64,000 bases of DNA from Vibrio algivorus. GTDB lineage: Bacteria; Pseudomonadota; Gammaproteobacteria; Enterobacterales; Vibrionaceae. How positions within the stretch are numbered: position 1 is the first letter of the stretch; each line of letters begins with the position of its first letter. Made by a program: the position numbers and the translations under genes. Positions 35,268 to 44,259 of the stretch are shown here, piece by piece. The stretch is taken from NCBI RefSeq assembly GCF_002218005.2, contig NZ_AP018679.1:682001-746000 (forward strand), written 5' to 3'. The notes beneath the pieces were generated by a model, which made no database searches, was not told where the DNA came from, and worked only from the letters and a program-made list of their open reading frames with translations.

Positions 35268-37579
35268 TGAATACAATAAAAGATCCGCTATTAAATTCAC
35301 TCGCTTATATCAGTCGTTATTACGGCCAGGCAAACTCACCTGACGTACTCGTTGCAGGTTTACCACTTAAAGATGGCTTACTCACAGTACACTTGTTTCC
35401 TCGTGCTGCGGCAACCGCTGGCTTGAATGCTAAACTCGAACAATTACCGCTTAATGATTTACCGCCATTACTTTTACCAGTGGTTGCATTACTTAAAAAT
35501 GGTGACGCATGCGTTATCCTGTCTGTCGATTACGAAAAAAACGAAGCAGAAGTCATTCTGTCACAAAACGATGACAGCACTCCAGAATGGATTCATTTAG
35601 AAGAGCTAAATAAGCAATACACTGGCCAACTGTTTTTAGTTAAAAAGAGCTTCCGTTATGACGAACGTTCACCCGAAGTTCTGAAAAATAACGATGGCCA
35701 CTGGTTTTGGAGCACAATGTGGCAGTCACGTAAAATTTACCGCGACGTGTTCATTGCATCAATATTAATTAATATCTTTGCTGTAAGCGCCCCACTATTT
35801 TCACGCTTGGTATATGACAAAATTGTTCCTAACCTAGCTTACGACTCACTTTGGGTATTAGCTGTTGGTGTTTTCATCATCTTCATTTTTGATTTTATTT
35901 TGAAAATGATGCGCAGCTACTTTTTAGATGTTGCGGGGAAAAAATCAGACATCCTGATCTCTTCTAAGATCTTTAGCCATGTAATGGGAATACGCCTAGA
36001 GTCTAAACCACCTTCTGTTGGCGCTTTTGCAAGACACATGCAAGAGTTTGAATCAATTCGTGATTTTTTCACTTCAGCCAGTATCACTACCTTAATCGAC
36101 CTACCCTTTGCTGTATTCTTTATGGTAGTGATTTTCCTCATTGCAGGCCCACTTGCAATTGTGCCACTAATCGGTGTTCTAATTTTAATTGGATACAGCT
36201 TTATGGTACAAAAGCCTCTACGCCGTACCATTGAAGAGGGCTCTCGCCTTGCTTCGCAAAAAAACTCAAATCTAGTTGAAAGCTTATCAGGGCTAGAAAC
36301 ACTAAAAATGTTCGGCGCAGAAAGCCAATATCAATACCGTTGGGAAGAAGCCGTTGCCCACATGGCAAACTGGAGCCTGAAGTCTCGCCGTTTAACAGAC
36401 TCATTACAAAATGCTGCGGGTTTTGTTCAACAATTTTTGAATGTGGCCATGATCGTTGTCGGTGTTTATCTTATTGGCAATGGTGATTTAACCATGGGTG
36501 GTTTGATTGCCGCTACCATGCTAAGTGGTCGTGCCGTTAGTCCTATGATTCAAGTCGCCATGTTATCAACGCGCTATAACCAAGCAAAATCTGCGATGGG
36601 TATTATCGACAATTTAATGCAAATGCCAACTGAACAAGAATCTGGTAAGCGTTATATCCACCGCCCTATTATCAAAGGCAAGATCCAGTTTGATAATGTA
36701 AACTTCACCTACCCGAACGCAACCTCGCCTTCGTTGAAAAATATCAATCTAACAATTAATCCAGGTGAGCGCGTAGGTATTATCGGTCGTATCGGTTCAG
36801 GTAAAACGACACTAGAGCGTATATTGATGGGATTATACCAGCCGACTTCAGGCACGGTTTTAATTGATGATACTGATATTAAACAGTTACATCAGATTGA
36901 TATTCGCCGTAATCTAGGTTGTGTACCACAAGATATCACTTTGTTTTACGGTAGCATCCGAGACAACATAGCACTTGGCCGCCCTCTTGCTAGTGATAAA
37001 GATATTATTCTTGCCGCTGAGCGGGCAGGCGTAACAAGCTTTACGCAAAAAGACAGTGCTGGCTTAGAAAAACAAGTAGGTGAAGGTGGTGCTGCGTTAT
37101 CTGGTGGTCAGCGTCAAGCAATTGCGATTGCTCGTGCACTATTAGGTAAGCCACCCGTTATGATCATGGATGAGCCAACCAGTAGTATGGACAATCGCAC
37201 TGAAATGTTCATCAAGCGACAATTACGTAACTTTAGTAAAGATGAGACACTGCTCTTAATTACTCATAAAACAAGCATGCTAGACTTAGTAGACCGTTTA
37301 ATAGTAATGGAACAAGGCCAAATTATTGCCGATGGCCCTCGAGATAAAGTTTTGCAAGCGCTCCGCTCTGGGAAGTCACAAAAACCAGCACCAGCTACTG
37401 CTAAAAGAGCAGCAGCTCAAACAGGTAATAACGCACCTTCAACTTCCGAACAGGAGTCAAGCGCTGCGAAACCAAAAACACCAGGCAATATTGATGTTAA
37501 ACCGACATCAAGCGCGGCTTCCAGACACACAACGGCAACGGTTCAGAAAAAGACTACGGTTCAAACAAGACCTATTTAA
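35267..37579 (+). CDS. lapB: Type I secretion ABC exporter (LapB-like)
   Basis: Inner-membrane transporter-ATPase of 770 residues that energises adhesin secretion. The N-terminal ~130 residues are a C39-like domain without the catalytic cysteine (LNSLAYISRYYG where peptidases have Cys), as in RTX/Lap exporters that do not cleave their substrate. Six membrane helices follow (~155-430). The ATPase domain has Walker A GRIGSGKTT (~507), Q-loop CVPQDITLFYG, signature LSGGQRQAIAIARALL, Walker B VMIMDEPTSSMD and H-loop ITHKTS. The last ~65 residues are a Pro/Ala/Thr/Lys-rich tail beyond the usual end of the family. It overlaps the preceding LapD-like gene by one base. Confidence 0.93.
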   Translation: MNTIKDPLLNSLAYISRYYGQANSPDVLVAGLPLKDGLLTVHLFPRAAATAGLNAKLEQLPLNDLPPLLLPVVALLKNGDACVILSVDYEKNEAEVILSQNDDSTPEWIHLEELNKQYTGQLFLVKKSFRYDERSPEVLKNNDGHWFWSTMWQSRKIYRDVFIASILINIFAVSAPLFSRLVYDKIVPNLAYDSLWVLAVGVFIIFIFDFILKMMRSYFLDVAGKKSDILISSKIFSHVMGIRLESKPPSVGAFARHMQEFESIRDFFTSASITTLIDLPFAVFFMVVIFLIAGPLAIVPLIGVLILIGYSFMVQKPLRRTIEEGSRLASQKNSNLVESLSGLETLKMFGAESQYQYRWEEAVAHMANWSLKSRRLTDSLQNAAGFVQQFLNVAMIVVGVYLIGNGDLTMGGLIAATMLSGRAVSPMIQVAMLSTRYNQAKSAMGIIDNLMQMPTEQESGKRYIHRPIIKGKIQFDNVNFTYPNATSPSLKNINLTINPGERVGIIGRIGSGKTTLERILMGLYQPTSGTVLIDDTDIKQLHQIDIRRNLGCVPQDITLFYGSIRDNIALGRPLASDKDIILAAERAGVTSFTQKDSAGLEKQVGEGGAALSGGQRQAIAIARALLGKPPVMIMDEPTSSMDNRTEMFIKRQLRNFSKDETLLLITHKTSMLDLVDRLIVMEQGQIIADGPRDKVLQALRSGKSQKPAPATAKRAAAQTGNNAPSTSEQESSAAKPKTPGNIDVKPTSSAASRHTTATVQKKTTVQTRPI

Positions 37580-37600
37580 CAAATATACAACTAATTTATT

Positions 37601-37645
37601 CGCATGATTTCGTCTAGACTGATAAGATTCAAACAAAATCATGCG
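37601..37645 (+). terminator. Stem-loop between lapB and lapE
   Basis: CGCATGATTT (37601-37610) pairs with AAATCATGCG (37636-37645) over a 25-nt loop, then TTTAAATT. A weak terminator or attenuator that could lower expression of lapE, the lipoprotein gene, lapG and the second lapD relative to lapC-lapB; the 220-bp gap may also hold a promoter. Confidence 0.45.
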
Positions 37646-37799
37646 TTTAAATTGATATATTTAACACCATCACTCAGTTAAACGGTATATAATTTGTTAT
37701 AAATACCCTGTAAGATCGTGTGAATAAAAATTTTGTCCGTTTTCGGCTTTATGTAACCCTTTCCTTAGCGCTTAATTATTTAGCATTAAGAGGATGATG

Positions 37800-39113
37800 A
37801 TGATAAAAACTCCAAAGATAAATAAATTAACCGTTTTCCTTGGTTGCCAATTAATCGCTCTGCCAACTTTCGCGCAATCTCTTGAGCAAGCGATTGCAAC
37901 GGCATTAGCAACGAACCCAAACATCCAGTCAACCTACAATGAATTTATCAGCCAAAAAGAAACAAGCCGAGCATCAACAGGTAAATACTTACCATCTGTC
38001 GATCTTGAAGCTGGTGTAGGCTATGAAGATTATGACAATAGCGCTGGCTCTCAAGGCGAATATAACCCTCGTTACGCTCAAATTAGTATCCGCCAATTAA
38101 TTTGGGATGGTTCTAGCACCTATAACGATATTAAAAGAACAAAAGCTGAAGCTGAATCTCAACGTTACCAACTGCTTGCCGATGCTCAGGATATGGCACT
38201 ATCTACGGTTGAAGCTTATATCGATGTCATTCAAGCTCAAGAAGTGGTTACCTTATCCCAAGCCAACCATGATGTGCATATGCGCATCTATCGTGATATC
38301 AAAAGACGTACTGATTCAGGTTTAAGTTCAACTGCTGATCTCATTCAGGTTGAGGGTCGTGTAGCAAAGGCCAATACCAACCTGCTTTCCGCTCAAAGTA
38401 ACCTTAATGACAAAATTACGGCATTTGTAAAAGTGGTTGGCTCTTATCCTCAAGATTTAAGAAAACCTAAAATTGATGAGACTTACGTAGCTAAGTCGTT
38501 AAATGATGCTCTTGAAAAAGCTAAAGCCAATAACCCAACGATGTATTTGGCTTACCATGATGTACAAGCAGCTCAATATCAATACGAACAAACTAAAGGC
38601 ACGATGTTACCAACATTTACTGTAGAAGGTTCACAAAAATATGGTGATGAGCTAGACGCATCAGATGGTGACACAGATGAACTCAAAGTAATGCTAAAAA
38701 TGAACTACAACCTATACAATGGTGGTAGTGATGCGGCAGACAGCCGTTCAGCTGCTAGCCAAATAAGCAAAGCAAAAAACATTCGTGATAACGCCTACCG
38801 CCTATTAGAAGAAAGTACTCGCTTATCATGGAGTGCGAAAGAACTGGCAGGATCGCAAGAAAAATTCCTTCAACAGCACGTAGATTCTGCAGCAAAAACC
38901 ATCATTGCCTATGAAAAGCAATACAAAATCGGTAAACGAACCTTATTGGATTTATTAAACACCGAGAATGAATTATTTGAATCTCGTAAGGCTTATTTAG
39001 CCGCGCATTATTCTGGCATTGTTGCCGATTATCGCTTATTGAATTCAACAGGCTTACTTCTGAATGAATTACGTGTTGCCATCCCTGATGAATGGGCTCG
39101 TTCGTCTAAATAA
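37800..39113 (+). CDS. lapE: TolC-family outer membrane channel (LapE-like)
   Basis: Outer-membrane exit duct of the type I system, about 437 residues. Signal peptide (MIKTPKINKLTVFLGCQLIA, then LPTFAQS), after which SLEQAIATALATNPNIQS opens the first OEP repeat. The second repeat begins near SLNDALEKAKANNPTMYLAY. Typical TolC features are QLIWDGSSTYNDI, LMKMNYNLYNGG-like strands, and YKIGKRTLLDLLNTENELF. Three in-frame ATGs lie side by side (37794, 37797, 37800); AAGAGG ends directly before the first, so spacing favours the third. The lipoprotein gene follows after 9 bp. Confidence 0.92.
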   Translation: MIKTPKINKLTVFLGCQLIALPTFAQSLEQAIATALATNPNIQSTYNEFISQKETSRASTGKYLPSVDLEAGVGYEDYDNSAGSQGEYNPRYAQISIRQLIWDGSSTYNDIKRTKAEAESQRYQLLADAQDMALSTVEAYIDVIQAQEVVTLSQANHDVHMRIYRDIKRRTDSGLSSTADLIQVEGRVAKANTNLLSAQSNLNDKITAFVKVVGSYPQDLRKPKIDETYVAKSLNDALEKAKANNPTMYLAYHDVQAAQYQYEQTKGTMLPTFTVEGSQKYGDELDASDGDTDELKVMLKMNYNLYNGGSDAADSRSAASQISKAKNIRDNAYRLLEESTRLSWSAKELAGSQEKFLQQHVDSAAKTIIAYEKQYKIGKRTLLDLLNTENELFESRKAYLAAHYSGIVADYRLLNSTGLLLNELRVAIPDEWARSSK

Positions 39114-39122
39114 GGAAATATT

Positions 39123-39716
39123 ATGAAAGCATTGACTCTTTCTTTATTGGTTTTACTCTTGGGTGCATGTTCAAACCTAGAATCTGATCCACCGCCAATC
39201 GCCTTTCATTCAAAAGACCTGAGCGATTCTGATAATGACGGTGTGATTAACGCACGCGATTTATGTGCTAATACTCGTAAAAATGCCGTGATTGATAACA
39301 ATGGTTGTCCTACAGTTGTCCATTCAGAAGAAGAAAATAAACTACACATTTTATTTGCTAATGACTCAACCGTCATTCCTGCCGCTTACGATAAGCACAT
39401 TAAAAGTATGAGTAGCTTCTTGGACAAATATCCACAAACTCATATTGTCCTTAACGGTTATGCTAGCCCAGTAGGCCCAGCAGAGCACAACAAATATCTC
39501 TCTATACATAGAGCAGCGAATGTCTATAAAGCCTTGGTTGCTGCCGGCGTCAGCCCTAAGCGCATTCAAACCGTAGGTTACGGTGACAGTGATCCAATTC
39601 AAGCAACATCGAGAGAAGAAACTATGACATTAAGCCGTCGTGTTACCGCCTCAGTGGTAGGGATGGATAGCAGCGTGGTAGAAAGCTGGACTATCTATGA
39701 CCAACGTAAAGACTAA
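39123..39716 (+). CDS. OmpA-like lipoprotein with TSP3 calcium loop
   Basis: A 197-residue predicted outer-membrane lipoprotein: signal peptide with lipobox LLGAC (Cys16), a thrombospondin type 3-like calcium loop (DSDNDGVINARDLC), then an OmpA C-terminal domain (VLNGYASPVGPAEHNKYLSI, KRIQTVGYGDSDPI, LSRRVTASV) that should bind peptidoglycan. From memory the Shewanella bpfA locus carries a similar OmpA-like gene between its TolC gene and its LapG gene, so it may anchor or brace the secretion channel. Its role in Lap systems is not established to my knowledge. It overlaps the start of lapG by 20 bp, so translation is probably coupled. Confidence 0.85.
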   Translation: MKALTLSLLVLLLGACSNLESDPPPIAFHSKDLSDSDNDGVINARDLCANTRKNAVIDNNGCPTVVHSEEENKLHILFANDSTVIPAAYDKHIKSMSSFLDKYPQTHIVLNGYASPVGPAEHNKYLSIHRAANVYKALVAAGVSPKRIQTVGYGDSDPIQATSREETMTLSRRVTASVVGMDSSVVESWTIYDQRKD

Positions 39717-40407
39717 GAGCGCTTTTCTCTCTTTTTCACTTACCGCGTGTCTTTTCTTCATTTTGTTAATCATTTCAGTGAGGGCTTCGGCTCTCACTGA
39801 TGTTGAGCAAAAAATCATCACCTTCAGTCATGAGCATTTTGGACAACGTGCTGGCTTACGAATAAAAGCATGGTTAGAGCTCACCCATCACTTACAGAAT
39901 CAATCCCTACCCCTCCAGTTATCCGAAGTAAATAACTTTTTTAATCAACTAGTGTTTATTGATGATATAAAATTATGGGGTGAAGACGATTATTGGGCAA
40001 CACCGGTACAATTTCTTAATGCCGGCGGTGGTGATTGTGAAGATTTTAGTATCGCCAAATATTATACCCTGCGAGAATTAGGGGTAGATGATGAAAAATT
40101 GCGCTTAATCTATGTAAAATCGCTGACATTAAACCAATTTCATATGGTCCTTGCCTATTATGAAACACCAAGTTCAATGCCTTTAATTTTAGATAACATT
40201 GATGGCGAGATAAAACCAGCCAGTCAAAGAAGCGATCTCGTTCCTGTCTATAGTTTTAACGCAACCAACTTATGGATCACAAAGGGAGGCGTAACCGGAA
40301 GCCAATCAGTACCGGCCGGTAATGTCTCTAACTTAAGTATGTGGCAAAAATTACGTAAGCGAAGCCAGCATGACACTCATCACCCTATTATAAACTTGGA
40401 TCAATGA
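39697..40407 (+). CDS. lapG: LapG periplasmic adhesin protease
   Basis: Bacterial transglutaminase-like cysteine protease (BTLCP, DUF920) of 236 residues with an N-terminal signal/TM segment (~9-31). The catalytic triad is Cys114 in GGGDCEDFSIAKYY, His149 in NQFHMVLAYY and Asp166 in LILDNIDG; the spacing is close to that of P. fluorescens LapG. Asp113 and Glu115 beside the cysteine match the calcium-binding residues, so activity should need calcium. The expected substrate is the PAAG site of the adhesin encoded in this locus, and the inhibitor is a LapD protein. It overlaps the lipoprotein gene and is followed after 4 bp by a LapD-like gene. Confidence 0.93.
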   Translation: MTNVKTKSAFLSFSLTACLFFILLIISVRASALTDVEQKIITFSHEHFGQRAGLRIKAWLELTHHLQNQSLPLQLSEVNNFFNQLVFIDDIKLWGEDDYWATPVQFLNAGGGDCEDFSIAKYYTLRELGVDDEKLRLIYVKSLTLNQFHMVLAYYETPSSMPLILDNIDGEIKPASQRSDLVPVYSFNATNLWITKGGVTGSQSVPAGNVSNLSMWQKLRKRSQHDTHHPIINLDQ

Positions 40408-40411
40408 TGCT

Positions 40412-42346
40412 ATGAGTCTATATAATAAATTTCAAATTTGGTTATCAATAACCTTCTTAATATTGACGACATCGGTTTTTGGCCTACTACTCCACTCTAG
40501 CCATACTTACCTGAAAACTCAGCAAAAGATTGAGATGACGAACATGATCAGTGCATTAAATATTGCGCTAACACCATTCATTCATAACAAAGATAAAGTG
40601 GGATTAGAGTCCGTCATTAATGCCTCTTTCGATAGTGGGTTCTACGGCTCTATCACACTTAAAATAAATGATAACAATAGCCAAATTCAACGTAAAACTC
40701 TCAACCAACAATCTGACTCACCAGAATGGTTTCAACAAATCGCACCTTTTGAAGAGCTAACAGAATCTCGCGTATTAATGGATGGTTGGATGCAAGCAGC
40801 AACCTTAACCGTCACAAATAATACGGCAACAGCTTATGACCAACTATGGGCGCTGACTTTACGCTTGCTCACCGCATTTATCATTAATTCATTACTCGCT
40901 GCAATTTCGATGATTATCATACTTAGAGTAATGTTCAAACCATTGAAAAAAATACAAAAAAGAGCTAACGAGATTAGTTTACATAAGTTTGGAGACCCGA
41001 TTCCTCAAGTAAATACTCGTGAACTATCAGATGTGATACAAGCGATTAATTACATGAGTAAACACATTGAGTCTCATTATTTGCAGTCTGCAGATGAATT
41101 AAAACGCCTGCGTATGCGAGCTTATCAAGATCCAGTTACTGAGTTAAGTAATCGTGAATTTTTCATCACTAAACTTGAGCCATGGCTAACTTCTAGCACT
41201 CATGATCACTGTGGTTTGTGGTTAATGAAAGTCGATGTAATAGAAGATGCGTATAAAAACAAAGAATTTGATAAAGCCGATAGTATGGTTAAAAAACTTG
41301 CTCAGAAGTTGAATTCACTTGTTGATGAAAGAAGTACTTTTTCTCGTTTTAGTCGCTCTGAGTTTATTTTACTCGTCCCTCATTGCAATTATGAATACTT
41401 ACAACAAGTATCTGAAATGGCGCTCAACCTAACTAATGAATGGCTGCCAAGTGGCTCAATAAATCACAGTTCGGCATCCATCGGTATGATGATTTTGCAC
41501 GATCAAACCGATATGAAAACCGTTTTTACCCAACTTGATAATGCATTAACCCAAGCTCGACAACAAAGTGGTTTACAAACCTTCTTATTCAATAAAGATG
41601 CCATCTTACCTGAATTTACAAAGGGCAAAATTGAATGGCAGGACTTTGTTAAACAAGGAATTAAAAATCAGCAGGTAAAAATTCGACTTCAACCTGCTAT
41701 TAATAAAGAGCAAGTTATCTTGCACTACGAGGCCTTTGCTTATCTTGAAGTCGACAATATTATATATACAGCCAATCATTTTATTACAGCATTAGAAGAT
41801 AGTGATGTGGCCTATCAATTCGACAATCATGTATTAAAACTTGTAAGTGAACAATTGGCTTCTAACCCAAGTAAGTCACCTATTACGGTTAATATCAGTA
41901 AAGATAGTCTCCATAATGGCCAATTCGTTGTTTTCTTAACTCAAATGCTAAAAGCTAATCCTCACCTTAGTGATACCTTAGTATTTGAATTTCCGGAAAT
42001 TTGCTTCACTAGGCATCTTGAAAAAACCAAAGTCATTACTCAATTACTAGTTCAACATTCGTTCAAATTTGGTATTGATAACTTCGGTCATAGTTTCAGC
42101 GCTATCGATTATCTACATCAAGTTCAGCCGACCTATGTCAAATTGGATTTTTCATATACCAACCAATTAGATGATCCGGCTAACTATGATGTTCTAGCCT
42201 CCATGACTCGTATCGCAAAAAGTTTAGAGGTTGGCATGATTGCAACTCATGTAGAAAGTTTAAAGCAAATTGAACAATTAGCTGAACTTGATATTCAATG
42301 TTTCCAAGGATTTATCACCGATAAGCTAGAGTTAAAAAGTAATTAA
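40412..42346 (+). CDS. lapD: LapD c-di-GMP receptor controlling LapG (second copy)
   Basis: Inner-membrane receptor of 644 residues with the same plan as the first LapD-like protein: TM1, periplasmic domain, TM2 (~153-173), HAMP, degenerate GGDEF (SRSEF) and degenerate EAL (YEAFAYL; DDFGTG replaced by DNFGHS). Trp126 (MDGWMQ) again aligns with LapG-binding Trp125 of P. fluorescens LapD. Pocket residues ITVNIS, VKLDFSY and CFQGF are kept. In the known system c-di-GMP binding lets the periplasmic domain sequester LapG. Immediate linkage to lapG makes this the likelier canonical LapD. Divergence from the first copy is large (similar plan, limited identity by eye), so the duplication is not recent. 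A strong terminator ends the operon. Confidence 0.92.
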   Translation: MSLYNKFQIWLSITFLILTTSVFGLLLHSSHTYLKTQQKIEMTNMISALNIALTPFIHNKDKVGLESVINASFDSGFYGSITLKINDNNSQIQRKTLNQQSDSPEWFQQIAPFEELTESRVLMDGWMQAATLTVTNNTATAYDQLWALTLRLLTAFIINSLLAAISMIIILRVMFKPLKKIQKRANEISLHKFGDPIPQVNTRELSDVIQAINYMSKHIESHYLQSADELKRLRMRAYQDPVTELSNREFFITKLEPWLTSSTHDHCGLWLMKVDVIEDAYKNKEFDKADSMVKKLAQKLNSLVDERSTFSRFSRSEFILLVPHCNYEYLQQVSEMALNLTNEWLPSGSINHSSASIGMMILHDQTDMKTVFTQLDNALTQARQQSGLQTFLFNKDAILPEFTKGKIEWQDFVKQGIKNQQVKIRLQPAINKEQVILHYEAFAYLEVDNIIYTANHFITALEDSDVAYQFDNHVLKLVSEQLASNPSKSPITVNISKDSLHNGQFVVFLTQMLKANPHLSDTLVFEFPEICFTRHLEKTKVITQLLVQHSFKFGIDNFGHSFSAIDYLHQVQPTYVKLDFSYTNQLDDPANYDVLASMTRIAKSLEVGMIATHVESLKQIEQLAELDIQCFQGFITDKLELKSN

Positions 42347-42371
42347 AAATCTAACAAATAGCAGTAAAAAT

Positions 42372-42403
42372 AAAACTCCCTGATAAAAATATCAGGGAGT
42401 TTT
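42372..42403. terminator. Bidirectional terminator after lapD
   Basis: AAAACTCCCTGATA (42372-42385) and TATCAGGGAGTTTT (42390-42403) form a perfect 14-bp stem with an AAAA loop, between convergent lapD and the lipoprotein gene. A- and T-rich flanks suit both directions. Confidence 0.9.
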
Positions 42404-42440
42404 AGATTTTCATGATTAAAGCTTTAGATATTAAGCGCAA

Positions 42441-43106
42441 TTAATCATCAGCTTTTAAAACGACATCATCAATAAACACTTCTGTTTGAAGAGCAACATC
42501 GCCATTCATATCGATGTTTTCAGTGCTGCTTAGATGAGTAAGCGCATAAACTTCCAGCGTTGTATTACTGCCAGAATTAAAGGCTAATTCCACTTTACGG
42601 AAATCATTCGTATCATCACCATCAGAGTCGATATCATCATTCGTAAATGTCTTCGTTCTTACGATGTTACCAGCTAAAGAACCAACCCCCATATCTTTAA
42701 CACCCAACTCAAGTACGTTTGGCGACTCATCGCCTTTCTCATCACGGTAGTAAACCGTCAAAAGATACTCGGTGTCTGGTTCAATATTTGGAATAATTTG
42801 GCTTACACCAGGTCCTGCTTGTAACGTTGAGGTTTCATTGATTGAAGGATAAAATAAACGAAGAGAACCTGGATCACCAGAAGCAGTAATATTCGTCGCT
42901 TCAACCGCCCCTAAACCTAGATCTGGCTTAGCATGCACTAACCAAGCACCACTGCTGTTACCATTTAAAGCAAAACGAGTAAATGCACCATCAGCCACTT
43001 TTCCCATAGCCGGCACTGGCGTAGTATTGACAGGTGCTTTATCCGAGTTAGAAGAACATCCGGCAAGTACCCCTGCAATAGCTAAAGCTAAGTAAATTTT
43101 TCTCAT
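42441..43106 (-). CDS. Predicted lipoprotein with beta-sandwich (CBM-like) domain, paralogue A
   Basis: A 221-residue lipoprotein (lipobox VLAGC) with one compact domain of alternating strands, typical of carbohydrate-binding beta-sandwiches (GSLRLFYPS, GVSQIIPNIEPDTEYLLTVYYRDEKG, VELAFNSGSNTTLEVYALTHLS, ending QTEVFIDDVVL). It is paralogous to the lipoprotein at 53257-53907: both share FNSGSNT, DxNGD..xQTEV and a TxYxLxxYYxDxKGxxSPxxxE/GL block. Linkage to alginate genes suggests uronide binding at the cell surface, but no family name is certain. It is divergent from kduD. Confidence 0.75.
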   Translation of the reverse strand: MRKIYLALAIAGVLAGCSSNSDKAPVNTTPVPAMGKVADGAFTRFALNGNSSGAWLVHAKPDLGLGAVEATNITASGDPGSLRLFYPSINETSTLQAGPGVSQIIPNIEPDTEYLLTVYYRDEKGDESPNVLELGVKDMGVGSLAGNIVRTKTFTNDDIDSDGDDTNDFRKVELAFNSGSNTTLEVYALTHLSSTENIDMNGDVALQTEVFIDDVVLKADD

Positions 43107-43455
43107 ATTACATTCCCTTTCACACTAGATGAAATTGTTAACAAACCAGTCGTTTAAGCCAAATTATAGTTAACTAAAATACATTGTTCATAATTCCTGC
43201 CATTCTAGCGAAGTTTATAGAAAATATCTTCCATTATTAAACAGTTAAATTTAAATAGAAAAATATTTAACGAGTGTCCACCAAACTGACCTTGTCACCA
43301 CTACAGATAAAGAACTAGGATATCTGTGATACCCTAATTACTCCAAAATATTCTTACAAGCGTTTTGAAACATAGCCACATAATTTACTTTACGGTTTTC
43401 ATCAAAACCAATTGTAAGAAACGAAATAGATAAATCCACAATATAGGAAATAATT
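43107..43455. other. Divergent region between lipoprotein A and kduD
   Basis: About 350 AT-rich bp with both promoters. No strong named site is visible; TTGTAAGAAAC near 43412 is at best a partial FadR-type half-site. A ribosome site AGGAAA precedes kduD. Confidence 0.3.
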
Positions 43456-44217
43456 ATGATTCTGAATGCATTTAACCTGGAAGGTAAAGTCGCTATTGTA
43501 ACCGGATCGAATACTGGTTTAGGTCAAGCTATCGCGTTAGGTCTAGCACAAGCTGGTTGCAATATAGTTGGTGTCAATCGTAGTGCGCCAGAAAAAACAA
43601 TCGATCTAATGAACGACGGTAACCATATTTTCCTTGATATCCGAGCGGATCTTCTAAAACAAGATGGCATTCCCAAAATTATTGAAAAAGCACTTGCTGA
43701 ATTCGGAAAAATTGACATTTTAGTTAACAATGCGGGAATCATTCGTCGTGAAGATGCTATCGAGTTCTCAGAGCAAAATTGGGATGACGTTATGAGCGTC
43801 AATTCTAAAACAGCCTTCTTTATGTCTCAAGCAGTTGCTAAGCAGTTTATAACTCAAGGTACCGGTGGCAAGATTATCAACATCGCTTCTATGCTGTCTT
43901 TTCAAGGTGGTATCCGAGTACCTTCTTATACTGCTTCCAAAAGTGCACTTATGGGAATTACACGTGCAATGGCAAATGAATGGGCAAAATACAACATCAA
44001 TGTAAACGCAATTGCCCCAGGCTACATGGCCACTAACAATACTGCTGCGCTACGTGACGACGAAAAACGCAATACCGCTATTCTTGAGCGTATTCCCGCG
44101 AATCGCTGGGGCAAGCCAGAAGATATAGCTGGGCCTTGTGTATTTTTAGCATCTGATGCTGCAAATTACATCAATGGCTATACGGTTGCTGTTGATGGAG
44201 GTTGGTTAGCTCGTTAA
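43456..44217 (+). CDS. kduD: 2-dehydro-3-deoxy-D-gluconate 5-dehydrogenase (KduD)
   Basis: NAD-dependent short-chain dehydrogenase of 253 residues that interconverts 2,5-diketo-3-deoxygluconate and 2-keto-3-deoxygluconate (KDG) in uronate breakdown. It aligns with E. coli KduD nearly throughout: MILNAFNLEGKVAIVTGSNT, NNAGIIRRED, the catalytic Ser in IASMLSFQGGIRVPSYTASKS with YxxxK, NVNAIAPGYMATNNT and the ending INGYTVAVDGGWLAR. It is co-oriented with an RpiB/LacAB-type isomerase gene 42 bp downstream; together they could convert 4-deoxy-5-hexosulose uronate to KDG. Confidence 0.93.
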   Translation: MILNAFNLEGKVAIVTGSNTGLGQAIALGLAQAGCNIVGVNRSAPEKTIDLMNDGNHIFLDIRADLLKQDGIPKIIEKALAEFGKIDILVNNAGIIRREDAIEFSEQNWDDVMSVNSKTAFFMSQAVAKQFITQGTGGKIINIASMLSFQGGIRVPSYTASKSALMGITRAMANEWAKYNINVNAIAPGYMATNNTAALRDDEKRNTAILERIPANRWGKPEDIAGPCVFLASDAANYINGYTVAVDGGWLAR

Positions 44218-44259
44218 TAACATTAAAATAATTTACTCAGTTCCTATCGGAGAATCCCC

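Noticed and set aside
33327..42346. The two GGDEF/EAL proteins as active cyclase or phosphodiesterase
   Set aside because: Both GGDEF and EAL cores and the DDFGTG loop are altered, while the LapD periplasmic features are kept.
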